The notes beneath the pieces were generated by a model. That model was given only the letters and a program-made list of their open reading frames with translations. It had not been told where the DNA came from and did not search any database. From the IMG/VR virus record IMGVR_UViG_3300032285_000759, positions 1 to 33,168 of that record: a DNA stretch of 33,168 nucleotides; one strand, 5' to 3'. Below, piece after piece: positions 1 to 9,407 of this stretch. This stretch comes from a virus. The translations under genes and the position numbers were made by a program. The number at the start of each line of letters is the position of its first letter. Positions within the stretch are counted from its first letter, which is position 1.

Positions 1-1674
1 AATTCAACCTCTGGGCGTGTTGGGATTACCGATAACGGCTTGTATTGCTATATCGTAGACGGCACTTACCGCTATTCTTGGCGAATCACAACCCCAACCA
101 CGGCCATCTTTACCGGCTCAATATCTGGCACAACCTTAACTGTCAGCAACTTGCAAAGCGGTACTATCGCCGTGGGTCAGGTTTTGTTTGGCGTTGGCGT
201 GTCGCAAGAAACAGTTATTTTGAGTGGATCAGGCACAACCTGGACTATCAATATTTCCCAGACTGTCAGCGCAACCTTGATGAATAGCGCCACAACGATC
301 AGTTTTACAGGACTGATCACGACTGGTTCTACCAATGCAAATCTGGCCACTACATCAACTTTGTACCTTGGCCAGACGATTCAGGGTACTAGCGTGCCTG
401 TGGACACCATTATCACGGCCGTTGTGACTCCATCGGGTGGATACAACAATTACACATTGTCTAGCAACACCGCGGTTTCATTAGAAACCATGTACGCGTT
501 GGACTTTACTGTTTTACCAGCGTCAGATGGGGCATTCAGCGGTGCAAACTCGGTGGATATCATTGACAATTACTTTGTCTACAACCGCCCCAATACTCAG
601 CAATTTGGGTCTAGCGATGCTTTAAGCCCCATATCCCAGCAATTGTCGTTTGGGTCTAAAGACGGCTCGCCTGACAACCTGGTGGCTTTGATTGTGGACC
701 ATCGAGAGATTTACTTGATGGGTGAAGCAAGTTCAGAGGTTTGGGTGGATGCGGGTTTATTCCCTTTCCCATTCCAAAGAATACCTGGTACTTCAACCCA
801 GCACGGCATTGTTGCCCAATTTAGCGTTTCTAGGCTAGGCGATTCGTTTGCTTACCTGTCTAGAAACAACCGCGGGCAAGGCCAAATCATGCAAATGAAG
901 GGTTATATCCCGCAGAGGATTTCTACCCATGCCGTGGAGAACACACTAGCGAATCAATACATCAGCGATGCTATTGCATGGACTTACCAACTAGAAGGCC
1001 ATGAAGTTTATGTTATTTCGTTTCCTACTCTTAACATCACTTGGTGCTACGATGTTGCCACGAACCTCTGGCATAAATGGTTATATAACACGAATCAAAA
1101 CCAATATCAAAGACACAGAGGAAACTGCTGCGCCGTATTTCAGGGAATGGTTCTGGTAGGTGACTATGCCAATGGTAAGATTTACGAACTGGACAAGTTG
1201 AACTACACAGACGATGGCCAATACATAAGAAGGCTAAGACGCGCACCACATTTGGTCAGCGACTTTCAGCGTCAGTTTTTTGAAGAACTCCAGATTCAGT
1301 TTGAACCAGGCGTTGGCCAGTATGGTTTGTCCTTAAATACTGCGACTTTTCTGTCCTCGCCTTATACGATTGCTGCCAACTCCACTTTGACGATTGCAGC
1401 GCCCCAGACGATCTATTTGGGCAACCAGAGTGCGGTCAATTCAAATACCCCCACAACCAATCCACAGGCCATGTTAAGGTGGTCAGATGATGGTGGAAGT
1501 ACCTGGAGCAAGGAACATTGGACTACAATAGGGGCTATTGGTAGATATCAAAATCGTGCTATTTGGAGAAGATTGGGCACGGCTAGGGATAGAGTGTTTG
1601 AGGTTGTTGTGACCGATCCTATCAAAGCCGTGATTGTTTCGGCAAATCTGAAGATGACTGGAGGTGAAAATTGA
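1..1674 (+). CDS. P22 gp10-like packaged DNA stabilisation protein (3' part; 5' part at 32914-33168)
   Basis: This is the downstream 557 codons of a gene that begins at 32914; the reading frame is open from base 1 and joins the last base of the window exactly, giving a protein of 642 aa. In P22, gp10 is part of the neck that closes the portal after packaging. The family text is recognisable after the join, for example [17 protein letters not shown]-like sequence near bases 541-590, and the gene follows a gp4-like gene as in P22. P22 gp10 is about 470 aa; the extra length is largely an insert at about bases 103-498, made of two beta-rich accessory modules (first module begins FTGSISG and contains NISQTVS). 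The stop codon overlaps the next start (TTGA at 1671-1674). The family call is from recognition of the sequence and gene order. The TTG at 40 is only an internal codon, not a start. Confidence 0.85.
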   Translation, partial: NSTSGRVGITDNGLYCYIVDGTYRYSWRITTPTTAIFTGSISGTTLTVSNLQSGTIAVGQVLFGVGVSQETVILSGSGTTWTINISQTVSATLMNSATTISFTGLITTGSTNANLATTSTLYLGQTIQGTSVPVDTIITAVVTPSGGYNNYTLSSNTAVSLETMYALDFTVLPASDGAFSGANSVDIIDNYFVYNRPNTQQFGSSDALSPISQQLSFGSKDGSPDNLVALIVDHREIYLMGEASSEVWVDAGLFPFPFQRIPGTSTQHGIVAQFSVSRLGDSFAYLSRNNRGQGQIMQMKGYIPQRISTHAVENTLANQYISDAIAWTYQLEGHEVYVISFPTLNITWCYDVATNLWHKWLYNTNQNQYQRHRGNCCAVFQGMVLVGDYANGKIYELDKLNYTDDGQYIRRLRRAPHLVSDFQRQFFEELQIQFEPGVGQYGLSLNTATFLSSPYTIAANSTLTIAAPQTIYLGNQSAVNSNTPTTNPQAMLRWSDDGGSTWSKEHWTTIGAIGRYQNRAIWRRLGTARDRVFEVVVTDPIKAVIVSANLKMTGGEN

Positions 1675-1904
1675 GTATTACAACCAACACCTCACAACTA
1701 CAACCCTATCCACAAGCAGAGTTTTTAGATAAAAACACAAATCGGCCTACCAGGGCATGGCAACAATTCTTCTTGAACTTGTTGAACTTTTCCTCGGCCA
1801 CTACGGCAACAACTGGATCGGCAACGCTTCCGGCAAATCCTGTAGGGTTTATCAATATAACTGTAAATGGCAAGGCATTTAAAGTGCCATATTACAATGT
1901 ATAG
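1671..1904 (+). CDS. small conserved phage protein, 77 aa, between neck and ejection genes
   Basis: I do not recognise a function. The gene starts with TTG, supported by a strong GGAGGTG Shine-Dalgarno at 1660-1666 and by TTGA overlap with the stop of the gp10-like gene. The protein ([20 protein letters not shown]...) has a segment [14 protein letters not shown] that looks helical, and a beta-rich C-terminal end ending in [11 protein letters not shown]. It occupies the place where P22 carries gp26 (tail needle) and gp14, but at 77 aa it has no visible trimeric coiled-coil needle, so calling it a needle would be unsupported. It is likely virion-associated or an assembly factor, by position only. 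Confidence 0.7.
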   Translation: MSITTNTSQLQPYPQAEFLDKNTNRPTRAWQQFFLNLLNFSSATTATTGSATLPANPVGFINITVNGKAFKVPYYNV

Positions 1905-1912
1905 GGGAAAAA

Positions 1913-4045
1913 ATGGACATTTCTACAGTCAATAACGCAGTTGCTGATGCTACGGCGGGCTTGCCGTCAGGCTGGACTCAGTTTGTTTCTGACAATATAG
2001 GCTCGGCTGCTGGTCAGCAAGCAATTGTGACCGCGGCTGCCAATTATGGTATTACCAATCCATCAACTATTGCCAGTTTGGTAAACCAAGCGACTGGCAT
2101 GAGTGTGACACCACAACAGGTTACTCAGGTCGCACAATCTGTACCAGCACCTGCCCCAGCTCCAGCCCCAGCTCCAAGCGGAACATCTTTATCTAACATT
2201 GCTGCACCTCAGTTTGTAGGTACAACAGCACCTGGCGCAGTTGGCACAACTTATGGCCAAGCATCAGGCGATATGATTAGCACGGCCTCACAGGCCAATC
2301 CAGCCCTTGCACAAGCATTGACAAGCGGTAATGCTGCGGTCAATTACAACGCTGATACAGGGGCTTACAACCTAATTGACAAAACCACAGGCGCACCGAT
2401 TGCTGGTAATTATCAAGTTCAAGTAGGTCCAAACGGCACAGGAATCAATATTCCTAGTGGTAATGGAATGATTCAGGTGACCGCCCAGACAGATCAAAGT
2501 GGAGCAATTGCACCAGTCACGGCCGCCAATGTGCAAAACGTTGGATTAAATCGTGGCGCTGGTGGATTTGCCGGTGGTCCAGATGCTTTCATGGCTACGG
2601 CTGGCCCTGCCATAGCGGCAGTATTTCCCGCAGCTGCACCATACATTCTTGCCTACAATTCAGCATCTGCAGCAAATAAAGGTCAGTATGGACTAGCCCT
2701 TATCAACGCATTGGGTGCAGCCGGTGTTTACGCAGGGCAAAACCCAGACTCACAAATTGGCCAAACAGTTAATAGCTATATTGATGCTGTAAAAACCTCA
2801 CTTCCACAAGCAGTCCAAGACGCATTAGGTACGTCTACAACGCAAACAGGATCAGTGCCAAACGTTCCTAGTACATCTCAAATAGGCGATACAACTGGGT
2901 TGGGTAGTACCAATTATTCTGTTGCACCATCAGGATCAACAGGCACAGGTTTTAATGTCCAACAAGGTACAGGCACAAATCTATTTGATACAAGCGGTTT
3001 TAACCCAAATACAGGTTTGACAAATGGATTGGGAGTGCAAGCACCTGGTTCAGCTAATCTAGCAAGTATGGGTGGTGGACAGGGCTTGACTGTATCTAGT
3101 AACTTGCCTGGTGGAACAAATACATTAACTGGCCAACCATTAGGAACTGCTCTCAGCAATTTGCCTGGCGGTACAACCACAACAGCTGGCGTAATTGGGG
3201 CAACAGGAACAACACCTGTGGGTACTGGTGGATTACCAATAAACGCTGCAACAGGAGCAACACTAGGAACTGCTCTAAATAATGTAAGCACAGGCGTTAC
3301 CAATCCAAGCAATCTTATTACCAATTCAACTGGCAAAGTAACTGGCACAACGGCTGGAACTGGTGGGACTGCTGCTACTGGACTAACAGCAGCACAAGCA
3401 GCTGCTCTAGGAATTCCAGCCGCTGCTTCTGTCATAGGAACAGCATTAACTAACAAAGCTATTGGTAACGCAGCAGGCACACAAGCGGCTGCTGGCGCTA
3501 ACGCACAAGATTTGATTCATGGTTTATATACGGCACAAGGCCAAATCCAACAACCTTACCAGGCTCTTGGGACGCAAGCCACGAACGTATTGGGCGCACC
3601 AGCAACCCAACAGTATTTGACCAACCAGTTTAATAACCAAGATTTAAACGCACAATTAGCGCCTAATTACCAGTTCCAATTACAACAAGGGCTAGGCCAA
3701 GCACAGAATGCGGCCAACATGGGCGGTGGATTATTGTCTGGTAACACGTTGCAAGGTTTGAATACTTACGCACAAAACTATGCCCAAGGCGCATATCAGA
3801 ATGCGTTTACTAATTATCAAACTCAACGCAACAACATATATAACAATTTGGCTGGACAAGCTGGCATTGGTCAGACTGCAAACCAACAACTCAGCTCATT
3901 GGGTGGTCAATTGGCCAACACATACGGCAACATCACAACAGGTTTGGCAGCATCACAAGCTGGTGCTACTACTGCCCAAGCAGTCAACAACGCAAATTTG
4001 TTAAGCAATTTGGCCAACACCGCAACAGTCGCTGCTTTAGCATAA
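1913..4045 (+). CDS. gp7-like DNA ejection/internal virion protein, 710 aa
   Basis: Probable ejection protein released from the virion into the cell envelope during DNA entry. The C-terminal 220 residues match the style of P22 gp7-like DNA transfer proteins: a Q/N/A-rich helical region with QQPYQALGTQATNVL (about residues 545-560), APNYQFQLQQGL (about 583-594), GGGLLSGNTLQGLN (about 603-616) and repeated YQN/NYQTQRNN. The N-terminal two thirds is low-complexity, rich in Gly, Thr, Ala, Asn and Pro, with an APAPAPAPAP run near residues 79-88 and a hydrophobic Ala-rich segment near residues 225-255. P22 gp7 is only about 230 aa, so this is a long extended relative. A GGGGAAAAA stretch lies before the ATG. 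It is the first of three consecutive large proteins in the order of P22 genes 7, 20 and 16; function is by synteny and composition. Confidence 0.65.
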   Translation: MDISTVNNAVADATAGLPSGWTQFVSDNIGSAAGQQAIVTAAANYGITNPSTIASLVNQATGMSVTPQQVTQVAQSVPAPAPAPAPAPSGTSLSNIAAPQFVGTTAPGAVGTTYGQASGDMISTASQANPALAQALTSGNAAVNYNADTGAYNLIDKTTGAPIAGNYQVQVGPNGTGINIPSGNGMIQVTAQTDQSGAIAPVTAANVQNVGLNRGAGGFAGGPDAFMATAGPAIAAVFPAAAPYILAYNSASAANKGQYGLALINALGAAGVYAGQNPDSQIGQTVNSYIDAVKTSLPQAVQDALGTSTTQTGSVPNVPSTSQIGDTTGLGSTNYSVAPSGSTGTGFNVQQGTGTNLFDTSGFNPNTGLTNGLGVQAPGSANLASMGGGQGLTVSSNLPGGTNTLTGQPLGTALSNLPGGTTTTAGVIGATGTTPVGTGGLPINAATGATLGTALNNVSTGVTNPSNLITNSTGKVTGTTAGTGGTAATGLTAAQAAALGIPAAASVIGTALTNKAIGNAAGTQAAAGANAQDLIHGLYTAQGQIQQPYQALGTQATNVLGAPATQQYLTNQFNNQDLNAQLAPNYQFQLQQGLGQAQNAANMGGGLLSGNTLQGLNTYAQNYAQGAYQNAFTNYQTQRNNIYNNLAGQAGIGQTANQQLSSLGGQLANTYGNITTGLAASQAGATTAQAVNNANLLSNLANTATVAALA

Positions 4046-4054
4046 GGATAGATC

Positions 4055-5761
4055 ATGGCAACATTTACGGATTATCCAACAACAAGACAAACGTCATTGA
4101 ATGACATATTAGCCCCATTGTCTAATATTCAGCAGTATCAACAGCAAAAACAGTTGATGCCTTTGCAATTGCAAAAAGCTCAATTAGAACTAGAACAAGC
4201 TCAAAAACTAAATCCACTAGCCGTTCAAGAAGCAGAATTAAAATTACAACAAACACAAGCAGCTACACCTACAGCAGTTTTAAAATCAGGAATTGAAGGA
4301 GAAGTCGCAGCGCAATCCAATAAAGAGCGTATAGCGTTAATGAAATTTCAAAGTAATCCAGAAAACTGGTCTACTAATGGACGAGTTGATTTAGACAAAA
4401 TTAATAAAGCAATTCCATTAATTGCGCCTTTAACTGGCGCTGAACATATTGACAAACTTACAAAACTTGGAACAGCACAAACTACAGCAATTGAGGGTAA
4501 ACAAAATTTAACTCAAAAAGAGCGTGAAATTGTATCTAATCGCATGGGATTATTGGGTAGATTAGGTGTTGAAGACCCAGAAATTGTCAGGGCTGAACTA
4601 AAACGTTTAAAACATGAAAATCCAGACAATCCAGATTTGCACCGAGTAATTGATGCTTATGACGTGCCATATTCTATGACCAAGCCTGGCAAACACGTTT
4701 CTCAAGATTTAGTGCGTTCAAGTCAATCTATGTTAAGTCCAACAGAACAACAAGAAGCATTGACACCCAAAGCTGGCACAGTAGACACAGGCGCTCAAAT
4801 CATGGGCACTACAACAATGCCATCAATTGGCGGTAATGCCCCAAATATTCAAATGGGTTCAGCGTTGGCCAATAAGACTTTAGCACCATCTATTTTTGCC
4901 AATCCAATTACTGGACAACCTCAACAAGTGGGTGGAGTTGGTGGATCGTTGGGAGGTATGTCGCCCAACCCAATGGGAATACAAGGCCAACCAGGCAGTT
5001 CAACAATGCCGCCATCGTCAGGACAAAAGCTACAAGGCGGTCCATTGCCTCTAGGCGCTCAATTAGGCGCACCACAAGGTGGACAGTTAAATCAACTGCC
5101 AAATGAATCACCGGCCAACTTTAACGCGCGTATGCAAGCCGCGCAAAGTACCTATTCAAAAGCAATTGATCAATACAGCAATCCACAAAGTCAATATGGA
5201 CATATTCCAACAACTCAACAACTCAATAAAAACGTATTGGATTTATTGAAAGACCCAAGCGTTGGCACTGGTGCAATTGCAGACTTTTTGGCCGGAAAAA
5301 CCAACAAAGGCAGCTTAAATACTAAAGAACAAGAATTAGCCAAATATCTTGAGCAACGCATTCAAAATATTGGGCCACGGACAGATGCTGCCGCCATCAA
5401 CTTGAAAAATGCTTATGGATCATATAATCTGGGCAAAGACACATTAAAAAATCTAATAAGACAAGACAATGTTTGGGTGACAACTCAAGACTTGCAAGCC
5501 AAAGGAATTATTAAAAATGGCGGCAATCAAGTCAATCCAGATTACAACAAAATACAAAACTTTAATCAACAGTTTTCAATGTATGCTTCAAACCCAGCGT
5601 TGATGCAATACATTTCTATGGTTGGAGAAGATAAAAAAGCAAACCTTGATCCAGATGATCATGGCGCATTTACACAATTTATTAAAAATCATTCTCCTGC
5701 TGAACGTCAAATGTTGGAAGCTAAACGCCAACAATTGCTCAAATTAGTTGGAGGTCAATAA
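4055..5761 (+). CDS. probable second ejection/internal virion protein (gp20 position), 568 aa
   Basis: No family is recognised with confidence. The start is supported by AAGGATAG shortly before the ATG, and the stop overlaps the next start (TAATG at 5759-5763). Residues about 25-80 are Gln/Leu/Ala-rich and form a likely coiled coil (LQLQKAQLELEQAQ). The middle (about 240-350) is Gly/Pro/Gln-rich and low-complexity, and the last 200 residues look helical and charged. Its place between a gp7-like and a long C-terminal-helical protein corresponds to P22 gene 20, whose product is ejected into the host. The gene is more AT-rich than packaging genes further right. A role in DNA ejection is inference from position and composition. 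Confidence 0.55.
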   Translation: MATFTDYPTTRQTSLNDILAPLSNIQQYQQQKQLMPLQLQKAQLELEQAQKLNPLAVQEAELKLQQTQAATPTAVLKSGIEGEVAAQSNKERIALMKFQSNPENWSTNGRVDLDKINKAIPLIAPLTGAEHIDKLTKLGTAQTTAIEGKQNLTQKEREIVSNRMGLLGRLGVEDPEIVRAELKRLKHENPDNPDLHRVIDAYDVPYSMTKPGKHVSQDLVRSSQSMLSPTEQQEALTPKAGTVDTGAQIMGTTTMPSIGGNAPNIQMGSALANKTLAPSIFANPITGQPQQVGGVGGSLGGMSPNPMGIQGQPGSSTMPPSSGQKLQGGPLPLGAQLGAPQGGQLNQLPNESPANFNARMQAAQSTYSKAIDQYSNPQSQYGHIPTTQQLNKNVLDLLKDPSVGTGAIADFLAGKTNKGSLNTKEQELAKYLEQRIQNIGPRTDAAAINLKNAYGSYNLGKDTLKNLIRQDNVWVTTQDLQAKGIIKNGGNQVNPDYNKIQNFNQQFSMYASNPALMQYISMVGEDKKANLDPDDHGAFTQFIKNHSPAERQMLEAKRQQLLKLVGGQ

Positions 5762-7833
5762 TGCCTGAATATGATATTAATCAACTTTTAAACGATCTTC
5801 CATATCAAAAAAGCACGTCCGAATACAATATTGAGGATTTGCTAAAAGAAGGTGTGCCTAAAGAAGTTGACTATACAAAACCTTACATTGCCACGCCACG
5901 CATTAGAAGCAAGAAATTAATTGAGGAGCAACAAAAGTTTAACCCTCAAGATGTTATTCAGGCAGCCAAGCACGCCGGCCAAGGATTGACATCATTGGCG
6001 GATATAACTGTAGGTGGTGTATTGCCTATGGCCGGTTATCTTGCACAAGGTGTTGCAAGGCCATTTACAACGCCACAAAGAGCTGAACAGATTGGCCAAT
6101 CAGTAACAGGCGCATTGGAAAAGCCGTTTGGTAAAACCGCAGGTTATTTGACTGGAAGTGATGTTATTAATTCACCAGGATATAAAGGTGAAGCCACGCA
6201 GCAAGCTATGCAATTTATTGGCGAAAATGTTAATTTGGGCGCTGAAAAGTTAAGCCAAGTAACTGGTATGCCAATAGAAGATGTACGCCACATTATGCAA
6301 ACTGGAACATTTTTAGTGCCTGGTGCAATAGCAAAAGGTAGTGCAGCACTAAAAGCAACCGGCACAGCGTTAAATGATGTTAAAGCTCAAATGGGGCAGC
6401 AATTTGCAAACAGGCAAGCTCAGGCGGCCGCTCCAACAATTCAACAAAATGGATTGCAAAGCGGCGGTGCAGCAGCATCAACACCACAAAATATTTTACA
6501 AGGTAATATTGAAGCCGCAATTGCAAATTCATCTCCAGAATTGCAAACAATAGCAAAAAGTGTTACTCCAGAAAAGGTTAATTTGCCGGCTTTGGAAACA
6601 AGGGCACTTGAAGAAAAACATGGAATTAATTTGTCAGAAGGACAACGCACAAACGATATTCCAAAATATTCAAGTGAATGGAATAAACGCGGTGAAACAT
6701 CTACTTTGGGCGAACATTTTAATGATCAACCAAAACAATTTAAATCTGCTTTTGAAAATTTGATTACTAAACACGCACCTGAAATTTTGGAAACTGAGCC
6801 ATCATCAATTGGACAATTGCAAATTAATGCTTTAGGTGAAAAAGATGCTTTGAGGAAACAAGCAATAAGTGAAGCATATAAAAAATTGGAAGACGCAAAT
6901 GGTGGCCAATTCCCTATTGATATTTCTCAACTAAAAAATAATATTAATACAGAATTAAAGAACAAACTTAAATTTAATGCTTATGAAGATAAATTAGGAA
7001 CAATTAAAAAAGATATTGACAGTTTAATAGAAAAAGGCCACATGACGTTTGCTGATTTTGAAAACTTGAGAACAAATTTAGCAGATGAATTGCGTTCTAA
7101 TGGGAATGGAACGGCTAGACAAGCAGCCTATATTGTACGCGATCAATTGGAAAACTTACCTTTGCCTCCAGAGTTACAAAATATTAAACCTTTAGCGGAT
7201 CAAGCGCGTGCGTTAAATAGAGAACGTATGCAAGTAATTAATTCAAATCCAGCCTATAAAGCAGCAGTTAAAGAATTCAGTGATTTAAACGAAGCTGGTT
7301 CAACTGGTGAAAGTTTAAATGCTGAAAAGTTTCATCAGAAATTTGTAACAAATGCAACACCAGAATCTATCAGAAGATTAAAAGTAGAAATTGCAGATAA
7401 TCCACAAGCATTACAGTCATTAACTGCTGGTGAATTAAAACATATTATGCGTAAAGCTGGTTTATCAGGTGAAGTTCCTGATTTAAACACAAAAACATTT
7501 ACTAACTTTTTGATTGATAATAAAGCAAAATTAAACGAAAGTCTTGGCCCTGCAGCAGCGCAAGATTTGATGGAAATTGGATTATTGGCTAATAAAATTG
7601 GAATGCCAAGAACAGGATTGTTTAATACTTCTAATTCATTTAGCGCATTACTAGCAAACATGGCCAAACAAGGCGCTTTAAGTGCTGGTGAAATGAAATT
7701 GGCTGGATTAACTGGTGGGGCATCAGTTATACCTGTTTCTTTAGGTAAACAAATGATGCAAAAATTTAATAAAGAAAACTTTGCTGCACAAGCCACAAAT
7801 CCACATTCTGGAATTATTAAGGAACAACCATGA
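5761..7833 (+). CDS. probable third ejection/internal virion protein (gp16 position), 690 aa
   Basis: Large, mostly helical protein with no assigned family. The N-terminus has a short internal repeat: YDINQLLNDLPYQKS is followed by YNIEDLLKEGVPKE, a tandem motif also seen in other large phage injection proteins. Residues about 70-130 and 170-205 contain hydrophobic Gly/Ala stretches (LADITVGGVLPMAGYLAQG; TGTFLVPGAIAKGSAAL) that could insert into membranes, as expected of gp16-type ejection proteins. The remainder is charged and helical. A strong GGAGGT lies just upstream, and the start overlaps the previous stop by one base; its own stop overlaps the next ATG (ATGA at 7830-7833). Composition is AT-rich: 19 of 60 bases are G or C at 6841-6900. 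Function is inferred from order 7-20-16 and membrane-like segments. Confidence 0.55.
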   Translation: MPEYDINQLLNDLPYQKSTSEYNIEDLLKEGVPKEVDYTKPYIATPRIRSKKLIEEQQKFNPQDVIQAAKHAGQGLTSLADITVGGVLPMAGYLAQGVARPFTTPQRAEQIGQSVTGALEKPFGKTAGYLTGSDVINSPGYKGEATQQAMQFIGENVNLGAEKLSQVTGMPIEDVRHIMQTGTFLVPGAIAKGSAALKATGTALNDVKAQMGQQFANRQAQAAAPTIQQNGLQSGGAAASTPQNILQGNIEAAIANSSPELQTIAKSVTPEKVNLPALETRALEEKHGINLSEGQRTNDIPKYSSEWNKRGETSTLGEHFNDQPKQFKSAFENLITKHAPEILETEPSSIGQLQINALGEKDALRKQAISEAYKKLEDANGGQFPIDISQLKNNINTELKNKLKFNAYEDKLGTIKKDIDSLIEKGHMTFADFENLRTNLADELRSNGNGTARQAAYIVRDQLENLPLPPELQNIKPLADQARALNRERMQVINSNPAYKAAVKEFSDLNEAGSTGESLNAEKFHQKFVTNATPESIRRLKVEIADNPQALQSLTAGELKHIMRKAGLSGEVPDLNTKTFTNFLIDNKAKLNESLGPAAAQDLMEIGLLANKIGMPRTGLFNTSNSFSALLANMAKQGALSAGEMKLAGLTGGASVIPVSLGKQMMQKFNKENFAAQATNPHSGIIKEQP

Positions 7834-8381
7834 GCGTCAACCTTTCACCTGTAGGTAATGGATTTCAATTCCTGTCTTCCACGACACCCAACGTACCTTT
7901 GGCCGGTGGCTTTATTTATAGTTACCAGGCTGGATCGTCTACGCCTCTAAACACTTATACAGACAACACCGGCAACGTTGCCAACACCAATCCTATTGTG
8001 CTCGGTACTGACGGCAGACCGCCAAATGAGATTTGGTTGACAAGTGGTTATTCATACAAATTTGTATTGACTGATTCCTCTAATAACACAATACAAACAT
8101 TGGACAACCTGTATGGAATTATTGGCACAAGCCCAAGCGTTAGCGCAGTTCCTAGTGGCGGCATTATTATGTGGTCTGGGTCTATCGGTTCTATTCCTAC
8201 TGGCTATGTGCTTTGTAACGGCTCTAACGGCACTCCTGATCTGCGGGACAGGTTTGTTGTTGGCGCTGGCAATTCCTATTCTGTCGGTAACAATGGCGGG
8301 TTTGCTAGTAGCGGAGTGGTGACCAGCTCTGGGACTAATAATCCTTTGTACTATGCTCTAGCATTTATCCAAAAAACATGA
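7830..8381 (+). CDS. short tail fibre/collar-domain protein, 183 aa
   Basis: Two-part virion protein. The N-terminal part (residues 1 to about 85) resembles the head-binding module that attaches P22-type tailspikes and fibres, with NVPLAGGFIYSYQAGSSTPL and a GTDGRPPNEIWL segment. The C-terminal part (about 105-150) is a phage tail collar domain: PSGGIIMWSGSIGSIPTGYVLCNGS, then TPDLRDRFVVGAG. After the collar there is only a short tail, with no enzymatic or beta-helix receptor-binding domain, so this may be an adaptor or a minimal fibre. The ATG overlaps the stop of the previous gene and is preceded by AAGGAAC. It is located at the place of P22 gene 9 (tailspike) relative to the ejection genes. 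Confidence 0.75.
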   Translation: MSVNLSPVGNGFQFLSSTTPNVPLAGGFIYSYQAGSSTPLNTYTDNTGNVANTNPIVLGTDGRPPNEIWLTSGYSYKFVLTDSSNNTIQTLDNLYGIIGTSPSVSAVPSGGIIMWSGSIGSIPTGYVLCNGSNGTPDLRDRFVVGAGNSYSVGNNGGFASSGVVTSSGTNNPLYYALAFIQKT

Positions 8382-8572
8382 GCAATACTGAACAAGACTT
8401 GGCCGTTCATGTTGCGGTCTGTGACGAGCGTTACAGGCGCATAGAGCAATCTTTGACGGATGGCGAGAGGCGCATGACCAAGATCGAGTATTTGATCTAT
8501 GGCGTGATGCTGCTGGTCTTACTTGGCCCTGGCGTTGCAGGTCAGTTTTTCCATAAATTCTTTGGGTTGTAA
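8378..8572 (+). CDS. small membrane protein with C-terminal transmembrane helix, 64 aa
   Basis: Begins with a soluble charged segment (HVAVCDERYRRIEQSLTDGERR) followed by one clear membrane segment at about residues 41-58 (LIYGVMLLVLLGPGVAG). This layout, a short helical region then a tail anchor, is like that of phage XhlA-type and related lysis-associated proteins, but I cannot assign a family. The ATG overlaps the previous stop (ATGA). It opens the lysis cluster, so a holin-accessory role is possible by position. Confidence 0.7.
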   Translation: MSNTEQDLAVHVAVCDERYRRIEQSLTDGERRMTKIEYLIYGVMLLVLLGPGVAGQFFHKFFGL

Positions 8573-8574
8573 AA

Positions 8575-9294
8575 ATTGACCCATTCACACTTGTCGCTCT
8601 TGCTACCTCTGCTTTCAAACTTGTTAAAGAGTCTTGTGAGATGTATAAGGAGGGGAGACAGTTTGTTGTCGATGCAAAGAAGGAGCTTGATGGAGTAGTC
8701 AAAGATGTCAAAGGTATTCAAAATGATGCCAAAGGCGTTTGGGGGTTTTTGACGGGTCTTTTTGGTGGTGCTAAACAAAAAAATCAACAAAAAATTGTTG
8801 AAAAGCCCGCTAAGAAGGCAAAACAAAAGGCCGTTGATTTTGATGAAAACCAGATTTATGCCCAAGTCGCAGACGCTTTGACCAAGTTCTTTCACGCCTA
8901 CAACGGATTAAAGAACTATTCCAAGGAACAACAAGAAATTGCGTTGACGGCAACTGGTGAAGAAGGACAAGACATTGCAATTAAATTGGTGATTGCCGAA
9001 TTGCAGATGGAAAAGTTGAATGAGGAAATGCGAGAGTACATGGTCTACCATGTGCCCACTGAGATGAAGGATTTGTATTCCAGAGTTAACAAGATGGTTG
9101 GCCACATTGCTAACCAGCAAGCATTGGCAAGAAAGGCAGAGTCAGATAAAAAGAAAAAAATAGCATGGCAAAAACGTCAACGTCAAGAGGAAATTCGGGA
9201 CAAAACAATAGCTATAACTCTTACGGCTCTAATGATCGGTTGGATATGGATAATGATGATCGTGATCGCTCATTCTTCACCATCGTTGTTGTAG
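8575..9294 (+). CDS. membrane-anchored helical lysis-region protein, 239 aa, apparent ATT start
   Basis: Function unknown. An ATG-started version begins at 8641 (217 aa), but the frame is open and protein-like upstream: the codons from 8575 read I-D-P-F-T-L-V-A-L-A-T-S-A-F-K-L, close to the MDPxTLxxxAxxA opening that many phage proteins of this type have. The codon at 8575 is ATT rather than ATG, three bases after the previous stop, and a stop codon at 8554-8556 closes the frame upstream. The body is Lys-rich and helical (about residues 20-220 of the longer form) and ends in a membrane segment (TLTALMIGWIWIMMIVIAH). The 3' end overlaps the next gene. Coordinates use the ATT start; if ATT is not used, translation must start at 8641. 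Confidence 0.55.
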   Translation: MDPFTLVALATSAFKLVKESCEMYKEGRQFVVDAKKELDGVVKDVKGIQNDAKGVWGFLTGLFGGAKQKNQQKIVEKPAKKAKQKAVDFDENQIYAQVADALTKFFHAYNGLKNYSKEQQEIALTATGEEGQDIAIKLVIAELQMEKLNEEMREYMVYHVPTEMKDLYSRVNKMVGHIANQQALARKAESDKKKKIAWQKRQRQEEIRDKTIAITLTALMIGWIWIMMIVIAHSSPSLL

Positions 9295-9407
9295 CGCTGA
9301 TGGCGGTGATTTTGTTGTTTATTCCAATTTTGTCGTGGATGTACATTGATATTAAGATGATGGAAATCAGGGTTGACAAGGCACTTAAAAAGATTGAAAG
9401 CAAGTAA
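9165..9407 (+). CDS. small single-pass membrane protein, 80 aa
   Basis: One transmembrane segment at about residues 38-60 (FFTIVVVALMAVILLFIPIL), a Ser/Asn-rich acidic N-terminus, and a short charged C-terminal helix. No family recognised; it lies between an unknown membrane-anchored protein and the inner spanin, so a holin or antiholin role is possible. The ATG at 9165 gives 130 bases of overlap with the previous gene. A later ATG at 9246 would leave 49 bases of overlap and a 53-aa protein with the membrane helix intact; neither start has a strong ribosome-binding site. The stop overlaps the Rz start (TAATG). Confidence 0.6.
   Translation: MAKTSTSRGNSGQNNSYNSYGSNDRLDMDNDDRDRSFFTIVVVALMAVILLFIPILSWMYIDIKMMEIRVDKALKKIESK

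Noticed and set aside
2914-3480. Long minus-strand open frame of 188 codons inside the gp7-like gene
   Set aside because: It is the shadow of a Gly/Thr/Ala-rich repeat region; its Val/Pro-rich product has no domain-like features and no ribosome-binding site, and the plus frame is clearly coding.
7335-7796. Minus-strand open frame of 153 codons inside the third ejection gene
   Set aside because: It mirrors an AT-rich coding frame; no start signal, no operon context and unlikely composition.
8641-8643. Accepting the ATG at 8641 without comment
   Set aside because: Protein-like sequence extends upstream in frame, so I report the ATT start instead and give both options.
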